This document shows positions 1-11,800 of a DNA stretch of 64,000 bases, one piece after another. The DNA is taken from positions 1 through 64,000 of the forward strand of contig JAMAHW010000060.1 of the NCBI GenBank assembly GCA_023627715.1, in the 5' to 3' direction. The notes beneath the pieces were generated by a model that saw only the letters and a program-made list of their open reading frames with translations, was not told the origin of the DNA and made no database searches. Positions within the stretch are counted from its first letter, which is position 1. Each line of letters opens with the position of its first letter. This DNA is from Periconia sp. R9002. Its lineage: Eukaryota > Ascomycota > Dothideomycetes > Pleosporales > Periconiaceae. A program made the translations under genes and the position numbers.

Positions 1-597
1 TTATAGTACTAAGTAATAGTTTAGTATAATAGAGGAAGCTTAGTTTTTATATAAAAGTAGTTTATTTTTTTAAAAACTCTTTTATATAAAATATATTTAG
101 GAAAACTATATAGTAAAGTAGAAAGAAGTTTCTAAGTAGAGCTAAAATAAAAGAGTATAGTATATAGCTAGATTAAATATAGTATAAATAATTATATATT
201 TAGAATTATTATTAAATATATTATAAGATTAATAATAGTATAGTAAAAGCTATAAAATTAGATAATATAGATATAATTATTATAATCCTAAAAATAGAGT
301 ACGCTTAGCCTATTAGTTATATACCTATAAAGAATAATTAAGGCTTAGATATTTTATAAGTAGACTAAGTAAACTAAAATTATATAACTACTTATTTATA
401 AGTACTAGAACTAAAGATTTCTTCTTATATATATTTTAGGTAAAATACTTTTATAGCGTTTTATATTTACTCTAAGTTATAACCTACTTCTTAGAAATAT
501 AACTTATTAATAACTATCTACTTTATTATCCTACTATCTATACTTCTACCCTAGTTATACGTAAAAATTAACCTAAGATCTCTAAAACTTTAATATT

Positions 598-1003
598 AAT
601 TTAGTTTATTATAGTAGCTTTAAAGCTATAATTGCTATAAATAGAATAGAAAAAAATATAATATATTTTTATTAACTATAAAGTAATAGCTCTAAGCCTT
701 AGTAATTACTAGAAAGGTAAAGAGATCTTCTAAGCTTTATATTTAGATATTAACGTATCTTCTTTTTCGTAATTAATTAGTAAAATTAGTTATAGTATTA
801 ATACTAGTTAAAGATCTTATAGTAATATTTTTAGCTAGGGACGTATATATAGTAACTATTAGTTATATAATTAAGGCTTAACCCCTTTACCCTTCTAGCA
901 ATTACTAGGGCTTAAAGCTATTACTCTAGATAGTTAATAAAGTATTCTTTCTATTCTATTTATAGTACTTACAGCTTTAAAGCTACTATAATAAACTAAA
1001 TTA
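598..1003. repeat. Inverted repeat inside the AT-rich block
   Basis: The left arm (about 598-727) reads as the reverse complement of the right arm (about 881-1003) with scattered transitions. Both arms share, for example, AGTAGCTTTAAAGCT and ATAAATAGAATAGAAA in the same order. The roughly 150-base spacer contains a minus-strand copy of the element also found at 1971-2108. It could be the end of a foldback element or two nested copies in opposite orientation; RIP has blurred the ends. Confidence 0.6.
748..886 (-). repeat. Dispersed RIP-mutated repeat, copy 1
   Basis: On the minus strand this stretch matches 1971-2108 almost base for base: TTAATTATATAACTAAT, then GCTAAAAATATTA, then ACTAGTATTAATAC, then CTAATTTTACTAATTAAT, in the same order. 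Its 55-base end also matches 8391-8445. Confidence 0.6.
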
Positions 1004-1970
1004 TATCTATACTATCTAATTTTATAGCTTTAAAGCTACTACACTATTATTAATCTTATATATACTAGTATTACGTTTAATAATAATTCTAAATATATAA
1101 TTATATACGCTATATCTAATCTAGCTATACCCTATACTCTTTTTACTTAACTATATTTAGAAACTTCTTTTTATTAATAAATAACTCCTTTCCTAAAGAT
1201 ATTCTTATCTTTAATTACCTTAAATATATACCTTACTCTTTAATAAATACTAGATTTACCTTTTTATTATACTAGTAAGTTATATAGTACTATAGTTTTA
1301 CACTAAGTTAGTATAGGTATATAAAGTCTTTCTATAGATTAATCTAAATTTAGTTTTACTTAACTACTATAAGTACTCTTTTATAAAGTTTTCTATTTTT
1401 TTTAAGAGTATATAGATTAATAGTGTTTAGTACTATATATATATATCTACTTCTAAGTAATTATAATAGGACGTTCTTATTATTATATATAACACCCCTC
1501 TATCTAGGTATAGTATACCTAAAAATCTAAGTAAAGTGTTCTTTTATAGTACTTTAATACTAATATTAATAGTAAATATATTAGTAAAAGCTTATATTCT
1601 TAGATCTATTATTAATTTATTTATTTATTTATTTATTTATACTTAGTTAATTATTAGATAGTTTATTTTTTTACTAGTAGTAGGCTATTAGTAGTAAGTA
1701 GAGGTCTTAATAGTAATAGGACCTAAAGAAGAATAGTAGAAAGCCTACACTTATATATTTAACTATTTAATTAATAAATAATATAGTAACCTAATGTAGT
1801 CTTTATAGTATTAATAACTACTTATACTAAGTTACTAGTTACTAAAGTATTATTAATCTAGTAATAGTTAGTAAAAAGTAGAAGTTATAAAAGTTAGATA
1901 GTAAAAGTTAAATAGTAAAAGCTAAATAGTAAATAAATTTATTAAAAAGACTTAAAATACTAACTCTTAA

Positions 1971-2108
1971 GCTTTAATTATATAACTAATAAGTTACTAT
2001 ATAAATATTTTTAGCTAAAAATATTATTATAAGATTATAACTTTAAAACTAGTATTAATACTATAACTAATTTTACTAATTAATAATAAAGAAGAAGACA
2101 CTTTAATA
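1971..2108 (+). repeat. Dispersed RIP-mutated repeat, copy 2, at the block edge
   Basis: Same element as 748-886, in the opposite orientation. Its last 55 bases (2054-2108) align without gaps to 8391-8445. In the first 23 positions all five differences are G-to-A or C-to-T in this copy. The copy ends where AT-rich DNA gives way to normal composition, so it may mark the terminus of the ancestral element. Confidence 0.65.
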
Positions 2109-2110
2109 AA

Positions 2111-2736
2111 AAAACACAAAAAAATTAGGAAATAAAAATAACCACCGTTAGGGGCTGAAAGATAGAAACGCCTTTTATTAAGTAAATCGCAGATCCTAGG
2201 GAAGTACAAGGCGCATTCAAACTAGTCATGTAAGCCGGCGGTACGGCGCGGTGCAGTAAGACTTTTAGGCCTACCAAAAATTATAGAGTACTGTGCGTTG
2301 GTGTTAAGCTTTCTATAAAAGGTTGCGGCACAGTTCAACACAGCCCTAAAACTCACGAGTGCGGCGCCGATTAGGCCAACAATCACAGGCATTAGGTAGC
2401 ATGTATTAATAGTACCAACAAAGCCGCTCGCGGTCTAAAATAAGGTTCTGGGACCTTAAGTCCGCATAATTGGCTACGATGCTGCTAGCTTGACCAATAA
2501 AGCCTCACAGGATAGGCATTAAGGTAATAGAGTCTGATTCGGAAATGTGTCTGTGTAGAGGTTGACTTGACATCCGAGACCGCATGCAGGAGTTACGTCA
2601 TAGCAACAGTGGCACAGCGAGGGTCATGTCCATATTCCCCGCCATTCTCAAGAGCGAAACTACCAGTCACCTTATGTCTCTTTCGTATGCGCCAACTTCG
2701 TAGTATTCACTAGACTCTACACTTACTCTTACGAAA
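2111..2736. other. No gene seen
   Basis: Composition returns to normal by about 2210. I see no supportable reading frame or RNA gene here. It may hold the promoter of the pseudogene at 2737. Confidence 0.5.
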
Positions 2737-3469
2737 ATGGCGCATGACGGCCCTACAGAAGTCAATTCGGCCTGGACCAATGGCTGCTTCGCGCTGTTTG
2801 TGCTCGCAGATGTGTCTTATAAAGTAAGGGACTTGGCTCAACATAAAAACGTACAATTTGACAAGTCTCTTAGGACATCAATCAAGTTATCTCAGAAGCC
2901 GCCGAACGATTAACTAACTACCTCTTCTGGCTCGCGGACGACTGGTCCAGCGCCCCTAAACGCGGACCGCCCGCAGAGTGGGGGAAAAAGCCTCCAATTC
3001 TAGCCGATTAGCATTCGCCGTTCCGGGGAAAGATAATTGAGGACGTCGTCGCGTTCATGAAGACTGTGCCAGCTGAGCGCAATATAGACTACCACCACTT
3101 CTGCGTCCTGGGCGAAGACTTCCAGAAACGCAAGCTAGTCACTATGTGGCGCATCGGAGATGTGGATCTTGTAGGCGATGAGCTGGACTCCCTACTAATT
3201 ACGGCTGCTGGTAAGCTTTTTTGAGTCCCGTCTACACTTCAGCATACTCGCGATTTGATTTCTTAGGCGCGACGGAGTTTCTGTTTGCATTGGAGTCTCA
3301 TGTTTAGGAGGAAACCAAGGATATCTATCCTGAGGGTTACCCCGTGGATAAGAACTTAGAATAGATTGCAATTCCAGAGCGGTGCCTCCAAGAGGCCTGG
3401 ATTAGAAACTTTCACTGCTTCTGCAGCCTCGTCGGCCGATTGAATCCGATCTCCTGTGTTCTACAGTGA
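2737..3469 (+). pseudogene. Unknown gene with three TAG stops, probably RIP-inactivated
   Basis: A coherent three-exon model can be read. Exon 1 is 2737-2823 (starts MAHDGPTEV), exon 2 is 2874-3210 and exon 3 is 3267-3469, with introns GTAAGG..TTAG and GTAAGC..TTAG. The phases fit, giving 208 codons. The frame is broken by three in-frame stops, all TAG (one in exon 2, two in exon 3). Each would be glutamine CAG before a CpA to TpA change, which is the RIP mutation. Apart from the stops the reading is clean. I do not recognise the family. It lies 630 bases from a RIP block, so leakage of RIP into flanking single-copy DNA is the simplest explanation. Confidence 0.6.
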
Positions 3470-3780
3470 TCCAACACACTAGCTGCATACAGCGATGCGC
3501 CAAGATGGCGCAGTTGTAGCAACTTTTACCTAGCATCCTTCAGAGCAAACACTAACAATTTGTTGCCCGACACGGACATCACAAGACTCCAAGGCAGTGA
3601 CTGGCGCAAGATGACGGAGCATCCAAAAACAACGGCTACTCTCTGCCTCGCCCGGATGAACATGTAGGTATTCCCACTTAGCCCTAACAGATATGACTGA
3701 ACCCCATAGACCCTGCGCAATTATTCCGAATCGCAGAACCCCCCTTTGCCATTTCCATGCCCTGTGCACACTAACCTCTA

Positions 3781-4800
3781 TCACGCCCGTAACTTACTCT
3801 TCTCAGCCACCAAACGTCCTAAAGAAGCCAGAGTTTCATCCCCTAAGATGACAAAAATCGGTACATCAGCTGCAAATTCCTGAGCAAACCAGCTTCGCAG
3901 ATCGATAGCTTGTAAAGAGTCCACCCCAAAGATCTGAATGGCCTCGTCTAGGTCTTTGGCATCCATGCGATCTCTCAGTCCAGGCGTCATGGCGACCAAG
4001 CGTTCCAGCAGCGCCTCGGCGACAATGACACCGGCATCGGAAGGTGATTCAGCGGAGACAAACTCCTGTCTCCTCTGGACTTCTAGCCCTGCGTTCTCGT
4101 TTGCTTGTTCGCTGGAAGCAGGGGTACCGCAGAAGACGTGTTGATAGAAAGGTAGCGATAGCAATGGGCTGTTGGCTTGTAGACCTGCGGCCCTGATCTC
4201 TGAAGCAGAGGCCAAACCAAGAACTACTTGTGCGTCGCGTGGGCCTGAAACGGGACATTGAGGGTTGCAGAAATGATCGAGCAGCGCGAGCAACTCTGAA
4301 GACGATACGCCTCGAAGGATTCCTGCCGATAGGACCCGATTGCGCAGTGCTTCGTTCGTGGCTAGGAAGCCGTGGTCCACCATCGCCCCCAAGTCTAGGG
4401 CTACTGCCCGCTCTCCAAGAGCATTGCGGTAATGTGCCAACGCGTCCATGTAGGTGTTTCCGGCTGCGTAGTTGGCTTGGCCGGCAGATCCTACTATACC
4501 GGCGATGGAGGAGAGCAGAACGAAGACATCAAGACCCTTAGGCAAGACAGTTGGAGATTCCAGGAGCGCCGAACCTTTGGGTTCGTACTTGTTGCCCAAT
4601 CTTCTGGGGACATGCTCGCAAAGGCGGTGTCCTGAATTTCATTGGCATCTTAAATTCTACTAGCCCAGACGACCCAGCGAACTCTTTAGGAATCAGATGA
4701 CAAACCTTCAACACCATTGTGGACTGGATGCAACCACCAATCGGCGGCATAGAGCTTCTGCATCTTTCTACAACGTCACGCAGTGCATTACTTAATGCAT
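3781..4800 (-). pseudogene. C-terminal fragment of a reducing polyketide synthase (KR-ACP)
   Basis: The main open part (4599-3781) carries the end of a ketoreductase domain (LSSIAGIVGSAGQANYAAGN, then a segment like DALAHYR) and an acyl-carrier domain with the phosphopantetheine-serine motif FGVDSLQAIDLR, followed by a normal stop. An upstream frame (about 4800-4700) reads LRDVVERC and PPIGGCIQSTMVLK, the preceding KR segment, so there is at least one frameshift between 4710 and 4560. KS, AT, DH, MT and ER domains are absent: upstream DNA runs straight into the P450 promoter. A functional megasynthase would need over 2000 more residues. It is divergent to the P450 at 5103, the usual arrangement in polyketide clusters. 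Confidence 0.85.
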
Positions 4801-4990
4801 GAAGATAAATTATGTGCTCAGCTGTGGGGCGAGGCTGAGACGGTGAGTTTATGGCGTAGCGATAATATGACTACGCCGCTGCGCTGCTGTATCGGTCTGT
4901 TGCCGCCCTGTGTAATAATCGCCTTATTTTTTATCCAAGCACCCGATCACTCTCTTTCATCCTCAACTTTACCCTCCGCAGCACTGCCCA

Positions 4991-5073
4991 TCTTTTCTCT
5001 TCTCTCTCTCTCTATCTCTCTCTCTCTATCTCTCTCTCTCTATCTCTCTCTCTCTATCTCTCTCTCTCTCTCT
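4991..5073. repeat. CT-rich microsatellite in the P450 leader
   Basis: Tandem TCTCTCTCTCTA-like units give about 80 bases of pure pyrimidine ending 29 bases before the ATG of the P450. Pyrimidine tracts are common in fungal promoters and leaders; this one is unusually long and regular. Confidence 0.9.
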
Positions 5074-5102
5074 GCGTAAGTTCCACGCGCAATCAAAAAA
5101 AA

Positions 5103-6860
5103 ATGGATCGACCACAGTTTGCAAGCGCCATTTCCACGGCTGTTGTTGTAGCTGTACTTTTGCTTTCTGCATACGCCTTTTCAAAGGCATTAGCCGCCCG
5201 TCGTATGATTTGGAATATTCAAAAAGCTGGACTTGTCAGTATATCAATTGAAGGGCCTTGAGGAACGGTAGAAACTGACATTGCGTATGTGAAGCCCATG
5301 CCCAAGCATAGCACGTTGACGGGCCACCTCCTGCTGTTGAAGAAACTCATGGATCGCTTACCTTTCGATTGTACTATCAACACTCCCCTAACCGAGGTCA
5401 GCCAACAGTTTCCGACCGGCATGGGCTATTTCGATCTTTGGCCATTCACTAAGCCACTCTTGTTTGTAAACAACACGGTAGCTGCCCTTCAGTGGCAGCA
5501 TGCTCTATTCGACAAACCAAGTGAAATCAGGGTTGCTTTTCACAGTCTCACCGGCGGAATGAACCTGTTCACGATGCCTCAACAGATTTGGAAGCCTTGG
5601 AGGGCAGTCTTCAACCCTGCCTTCAGCGGAGCGCAGATGCTGAATTTAGTTCCAACCATTGTGACTGAAGTGCAGGTTTTCCGCGATCTCCTACAACAAA
5701 GGGCTAGTAAAGATGAGCTATTCCAGCTTGAAGACCTTACCCTTCGACTGACTGTGGACGTAATTGCTGCAGCGGCGATGTAGGTTTCCACTGAGCCTTC
5801 GTTCCTGATGAAACATTAACTGGTCTGCAGCGAAACCCGATTGCACTATCAGGGCGGACATAATGACTTCGCTGAAGACTTGCGACACCAAATTGAGTGG
5901 GTCTCCTTCGGCAGCGAGCTCAATCCACTGCAAAGATACAATCCTTTTCGCCCTTTGATGCTATGGTACTACGGTCGGCGCATCGATCAATGGATTAACG
6001 CCGAGCTTGATCAACGATTCGCGGCATTGCGACAAGATGTCAAAGCAGACGGACAGCTAGGTGCTCAGAAAGCTAGGTCTATCATATCCCTTGTTTTGAT
6101 AAATGCCATCAAAGAGAAGGGAATGCATCACAGTCAAGCAATGGACGAAGAGTTGCGCAGTATTGCGTCTGCACAACTCCGCCTGTTTTTGTTCGCCGGC
6201 CATGACACCACAAGTAGCACCCTGATATATGGCTACCATCTTCTTGCCACTCACCCAGAAGCATTGGCTCAAGTTTGCAAAGAACTCAACACAACTCTGG
6301 GCGATGATACCACCAGAACTGCAGAAATTCTGCGAGAAAATCCGTCTCTCCTGAATCAATTGCCTTACACCCTAGCAGTCCTCAAAGAGACACTTCGCCT
6401 ATTCCCTCCAGCGTCTGGCTTTCGTGAAGGCAAAAAGGGTGTTGTCCTAACTGATGAAAACGGAACAGTCTTCCCGACTGAGGGCTGCTACGTTTGGGTC
6501 ATGCACTTGTCGCTTCATCGAGACCCAAGATATTGGAAGGAGCCCCACGCGTTTATCCCTGAGCGTTGGCTAGTCGAGCCAGGAGATCCCTTATACCCAA
6601 CCAAGGGAGCCTGGCGGCCGTTCGAATTCGGCCCCCAAAATTGCCTCGGCCAAAGCCTGGCAGTCATGGAGATGAAGGTGGTTTTGGCTATGACAATTCG
6701 TGAGTTTTCAATTTCCCCAGCGTATGATGAATGGGACAAGTCACATCATATCACTCGTATCCGGACTGTCTATGGGAATAGGGCCTATCAAGTGGAAGGT
6801 GGGGGAGGTGGAGCACATCCGTCTGATAGGTATCCTTGCAGAGTAAGGCTTAGCACGTAA
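5103..6860 (+). CDS. Cytochrome P450 monooxygenase (secondary-metabolism type)
   Basis: Three exons: 5103-5234, 5295-5779 and 5831-6860, 548 aa. The first intron (GTCAGT..ACTGAC..AAG) removes an in-frame TGA and joins QKAGL to PMPKHSTLTGHLL, as expected for this family; the second is 51 nt. An N-terminal hydrophobic anchor (about residues 10-30) places it in the ER membrane. Visible motifs are the I-helix AGHDTTSST, the ExxR helix KETLR, a PERW segment, and the haem loop FEFGPQNCLG with its cysteine. The conserved Arg two residues before that Cys is Gln here, which may weaken haem binding. The C-terminus (AYQVE, HPSDRYPCRV) is typical of the family. It is the only unbroken gene among relics of a polyketide cluster, so its substrate is unknown. 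Confidence 0.85.
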
Positions 6861-7287
6861 TAGGAAACACAATGAACGGTTTCAGGATATGAGTTTGCGT
6901 AGAATCTAGATGAGCATTTACTGGGGACTAGTCGGTTAGGTGACACTATCTGTAGCTTATTGGTCTCTGCTAATATAATTTTAGCAACCTTCGCAATCCG
7001 GCTACCCCATGTTCTACAGCACGTTCACCCTGACATTCCGCATGCATTATTTCGTGCAGATTTTGTTTGCCTAAATTATGAGTGCCCAGGCAGCGCCAAC
7101 CGAGCGGAAAGTTAGATTTTCTTATAGGTCTTGCCCCTAGTCTCGTCGTCTATCGAATGTGAAAGTACACCTCCTCCCATCCCAAGTGCATTGACTACAC
7201 CATCAGATGTCGAAATCCGAAACCGGCATCGTCAGTCATCAGCAAAACATGCTGCCGTTTATTAATAGACGCAATGCCCATTCACAT
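6861..7287. other. Intergenic, no gene seen
   Basis: 3' flank of the P450 and 5' flank of the ABC transporter relic. No convincing reading frame or RNA is visible. Confidence 0.5.
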
Positions 7288-7599
7288 ATGGAGGCTGGAA
7301 AAAATGATCTCGCTGATAACCCAAGTGAACGTTAAAATCAAGACTTAAAGGCCGAAGTGCAGTCCAATTTGGAATTCGTCGACATAACCGACACCGCCAA
7401 TCGGTTACGCGCCTGGGTCCTGCTTCTCGTGACGGTGTTCAGAAAAGCCTTGGCGTCTCATTCACTGATCTGGAAGTCTATGGATTTTCAGCCAAGAGTA
7501 ACTATCATCACACGGTTCTCGACTACACTCTAAAATTCGCAAAGTTCATTCCGTTTCGGCCAAAAAGCAGCATTTAAATGTCGACGTATTGCATGAAAT

Positions 7600-8390
7600 C
7601 GATAGCCTTATATACTAACTAAGTTAAACTATTTAGAGGGGTTCTACCTTAATATAAAAATAAGATCTAAAAGTAAGAACTAAAAAAAGTAGACTACTTT
7701 ATAAAACTAAAATTTTAAAGAAAAGTTAAAAGCGTTATATAAAACTAATAGTTATAGTTTTAAGTAACCTAAGAGGTCTATTTATATAGTAACGTTTATA
7801 ATAATATTATATAAAGCGTTTCTAAGTAAACTTAAAAAACTTTTTATATTCTAGATAAAAATGCTTAACTTTACTACTCTTTTAACTAAAAGAGAAAGTA
7901 GGTAATACTAATAGATAAACTATAGATAGCTTTATTATTTAGTATATAAGACGCTACCTAATACTTATATATATACACTCTTTTACTTAAATTAACTATT
8001 TTAAAATATTTTCTATATTACTTTATAGAATTATTTTTTAGCTACTTATCTATATTAGCGTTAACGCTAGCGCTAGTATTGCCTTTAGCTTTAGCCTCTA
8101 AACTAGATACTTTAATATTAATATCTATATTAAAATAAAAATACCTACTACTTAATAATAATTTATTATCCCTAAAATAGCTTAAGCTATTAAAGTATAG
8201 CTCCTAATATTTTCTACTTAAAAGATAATACTAAATAGAATAAAGAAACTAAAGATAAAAAAAAGAAGTAAAAGAAAGAGTAGTAGTATAATATAGTTTA
8301 CTTAGGTAGAAGCTAAGTAGGTTTATAGAGCACCCTAAAAAAGAGAAGAGAGAATAGTTTAGAAACCTAATTATTATTAATATAATTAAT
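7600..8390. repeat. Second AT-rich RIP block
   Basis: AT-rich and strongly TA-biased like 1-2110, with no open frame. It lies inside the ABC transporter relic and ends at the repeat motif 8391-8445, so it looks like an inserted and mutated element that replaced part of the transporter. Confidence 0.75.
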
Positions 8391-8445
8391 GTTGATACCG
8401 TGACTAATTTCACTAATTAATTGCGAAGAAGAAGGCACTTTAATA
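8391..8445 (+). repeat. Less-mutated copy of the repeat terminus
   Basis: Aligns without gaps over 55 bases to 2054-2108. Here the positions that are A or T in the other copy are still G or C (GTTGATACCGTGAC against ATTAATACTATAAC). This copy is therefore closer to the unmutated element. Confidence 0.7.
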
Positions 8446-8875
8446 CTGTTTCTACACTAAAGTGTTTCTATAAGTAATATTGCACCGTGTGACGGGCCTC
8501 ATATACAATAGTGAGATAATAGTACTTTGGGAGTTGACAGTGTTAGAGCGTTACGTTTTGCCCAGACATTACACATGCAGTCAGCCTTTGCCAGGCATCA
8601 CAAAACCTTTATGATACCTTCGACAAAGTCATAGTGTTGTATCACGGAGGGCAAATATTCTTCAGTCCTACAAAGAACGCTCAACAGTATTATGAAAACC
8701 TCGGTTTTCATTGCCCCCAATTTGTAACGACCATTTTGTGACGGCACTGACACATCCACCGGAAGCAAGAACGCTGGCTAAAGAGGGATTTAGGTCTAGA
8801 GTTCCTTGATGTGTAGAGGACTTTGATATATAAGAATCTAGCTATAAGCAAAAAGTTTATAAGAAAAGTACGTAG

Positions 8876-11800
8876 CTATTCTAGCCCATTTTCTAGTCGA
8901 TACTTTCTCCTCTCTCTACTTGCAAATGCCTGCAATTTCTCAAAAACACTGATCTTTCTCTTCTCCTTGATACCTGCCCCGTTAACAGATTTCATATCAT
9001 AATCGCAATGAATTGGAACACAGCATTGTGCGCACTTGAAACAAAGCACGAAATCCCGGCATATTGTACAATGTTGCCAGTCGCCGAATACACATGGTAA
9101 CGTGCATGCACTGCACATCGCGTAAACATCCTTCTGCAAGGCATTTCTTATATAATCCTCTATTGAGTATTCGTGTGAGTCATCGTGCTCTGGCAAGAGT
9201 ATTGCGTGCGCCAAAAATTGATTGTGCGCCTCGGCTACGTCCGCGGGGGTCCACTGATGGATGGACTCCTTTGCTATGCTGTTTTCGCCTTGTTGCTGAA
9301 GCAGTTCGATCACATCTGTGTCTCCCTGTCGTGAAGCCCAGTGGAGAGCTGTCCATCCATCGTGGTCTATTTGTTGGGGGGTTAGGCCATTGCTTTTGCC
9401 TGTCGCAACCACAAGTCTCATGGTATCAACCGAGGCGCTGATAGCAGCGAAATGAACAAGGCTACGGCCAAATAAATCACTGATGGCCGTATCCGCATAT
9501 TCTAGTAAGATGGTGAGGATGTGAGCATGACCTTGTGCGGCAGCGAGGTGGGAAGCCGTCCGACCTAGTGTATCCTGCTGGTTGACATCCACGCTTCCCC
9601 GAGACAACAGGAAGCGAACACAGTCTTCCTCTCCTTCCCTTGCTGCGGCATGCAAAGCAGTCGATCCTTGATCAGAGGGCAGAGCAAGGTTCGCCCCGGC
9701 AGTCTCAAACCACTGAAGGACCTGCACACATCCAGCTCCAGCAAGATTATTAAGTAGTGTTGGCCAACGCCGATCTGTGAAGTCAAATTGATATTGTTTT
9801 CTTTCTAGAAGCATCTCTAAAAAACCGCTGTCCTCTAGATTGACGGCTAAGGCGACTGCTTCCAGGTCTGGGGCGGCTCCAGCAGCTAATAAGTAGTTCA
9901 AACTAGCCATTTGTTTGCTCATGATGGCTCCATGTAGTGCTGATCCGACATCGCCGATGCGAAAGTTAATATCCAAGTTTTCCTTGAGCAGCTCAGTCAT
10001 TTTTGAGATGTCTCCTGCCGCGGAAGCCTGGACTAAAGCAATTTGGCGTAGAATCAGCACAATATTATTGTGCCCGTTCTCTTCAGCCCAATCTTCCGCA
10101 GTGCGTCCGAGATCGGCATCCCTAGAATCAAGATCGAGTTCTAAATCCTGTTCAAAAAGTAAGACCACGATGTCTTCGCGGTTGTTTTCAGCAGCAATGG
10201 AAATAGCGGTCCTACCGCGATGGTTCTTTGTGCTTGCTTTGTACTGCCGTTTGATCATGTGCTGGTAAACCATATGCGTACTTTGACTCCGTATAAGCTG
10301 AAAAAATTCATTGGTAGGAGTCGGGTCATCCCACGTGGTGGACTTGGTGTTATGGTCGATGAAATACCATCTACCGTCCTCGGTGCGCTCTACATCCCAT
10401 CCTGCAGGCAGCACACGTGTACTGTCCTCCTCGACAATGGCATTGATTAATGCAGAGACTATTTTTGCAATTCGTAGGTCTTCCTTATTCTGTACATATT
10501 TTTCTGGCCAATCACCCGTATATCTGAGCCTACGCTCCCTCATCTCGCGTGGCCATGGACTGATATGCCCAAAGTTTTCGTATACCGTATTCTCATAACT
10601 GGAGAATGCAGGATGTGAGTCCCCAAGCGAATTGACCGTGATCAACTCCGGCATATTGGCGGCGAGTGCTTCAAAGACTGGAACTCCTGTACCTGATACG
10701 GCACCACGCGATCGAAGAAGAACTGTAATCTTATTCAAAGATTGCCGCCAGGCTTGGAGCTCTCGCGCTCCTGCGTTGACTAAAAACTTTGGTTCTCTCT
10801 TTTTCCGCATCAAAGCAATATTCAAAGCTGTGAGCCCTGCTGACACTTCATTGGTGACTTCCGCGTTCACCTCAGCACCCGCATCCAGAAGCAGATGAAC
10901 AGCGTCAAGGTCGCCTCGAAAAACCGCCCAATGGAGAGGTCTAAATCCCGTTCTGGGATCAGCATACTCTAAGCATTCTGGGCCTGTAGTTATAGAGAGC
11001 ATGAGTTCAAGGAGCTGTCGATCGAAAGCTAAGTAATTTTTGCGCTGTTTGCCTGCGGTGAGGAACAAGGTTGACAATGCTGAGGTCCCATTCTTGGGGT
11101 TGATTATGTTCTGGACTCCTCCGAGCGCGGCGAGAAAGCGAAATGACTCTATTGGGACTTTGCTTCGTTCTGTAGCAACTGCCGCGCTTAATAGCTTTCC
11201 GAAACAGGTGAAACCTGACTCGGGGTGAGGACCCAGAATTTCTGCCATGCTTTCTGGAGGAATCAACAGGCTGGCTACTACCAAATTGCCATGCACCAAT
11301 GCAACGTCGAACGGCGTGGATCTATCGCTCTGCCGAAGACAAGGGTCTGCGCCATGATGCAATAGCAGCTTCACCCAAAAAGAATCTCTGTAGACTGCAG
11401 CAACATGCAAACCTGTACTTCCGTCATCATTCCGTACGTCTGGATCGCACCATCCTTTGTTGAGGATGTATTCTAGCATTGCCTTCTGTCTATGAAGGAT
11501 GCACACCTGTATGATCGTCAGGCCTTGTGCATCTCGTTGCTTTGCAATGAAAGCACGAGCGCTGAGTTCTTTCGCTTGTAATCCCTCCATCATAATTTTC
11601 ACGTCAACCACCCGACCTGCCATGATGGCTGTAGTAAGTGGAGCCGAGTCGTGAGCTGATTCCAGCGGGTCAAGTCCATGACGGAGGAAGATCTTTATTA
11701 CTGCCATTTGTCTTTCGATCAAAGAAGCTCCATGTAACCATCGTAGGTTCAATGATTGGTCGAAGTAGGAATACTGCAGAATACCAACGACTCTTACGTA

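Larger units (their letters stand above)
1..2110. repeat. AT-rich, RIP-mutated repeat block
   Basis: Very AT-rich sequence with no usable open frame. I find no CA or TG dinucleotide in roughly the first 600 bases, while TA is everywhere and a few CG pairs survive. That is what repeat-induced point mutation (CpA to TpA on both strands) leaves behind. It contains an inverted repeat (598-1003) and copies of a motif that recurs at 8391. It is probably dead transposon DNA; no transposase can be read. A short ATTT microsatellite sits near 1617-1640. Confidence 0.85.
7288..8820 (+). pseudogene. PDR-type ABC transporter relic, interrupted by an AT-rich block
   Basis: Two separated pieces of one pleiotropic-drug-resistance transporter. 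The 5' piece (7288 to about 7565) starts MEAGKNDLADNPSER, has a TAA stop and a frameshift, then reads DGVQKSLGVSFTDLEVYGF, the conserved segment before the first nucleotide-binding domain. The 3' piece (about 8535-8820) reads DSVRALRF, shifts frame, then SLCQASQNLYDTFDKVIV and YYENLGFHCPQF, and in another frame HFVTALTHPPEARTL. These follow the first ATPase domain. The ATPase core is missing and AT-rich DNA (7600-8390) sits where it should be. No transmembrane half is present. It probably served as exporter of the dead cluster. Confidence 0.75.

Noticed and set aside
1..2110. Centromere or mitochondrial insertion as the source of the AT-rich block
   Set aside because: The loss of CA/TG with survival of CG and the match to a less-mutated copy at 8391 fit RIP of a repeat better.
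3781..8820. Reading the region as an active polyketide cluster
   Set aside because: The PKS lacks all N-terminal domains and is frame-shifted, and the ABC transporter is broken; only the P450 is open.
9064..10898. Several plus-strand frames of 70-125 codons
   Set aside because: They lie antisense to the ankyrin-kinase gene and carry no domain; they are open only because of its codon usage.
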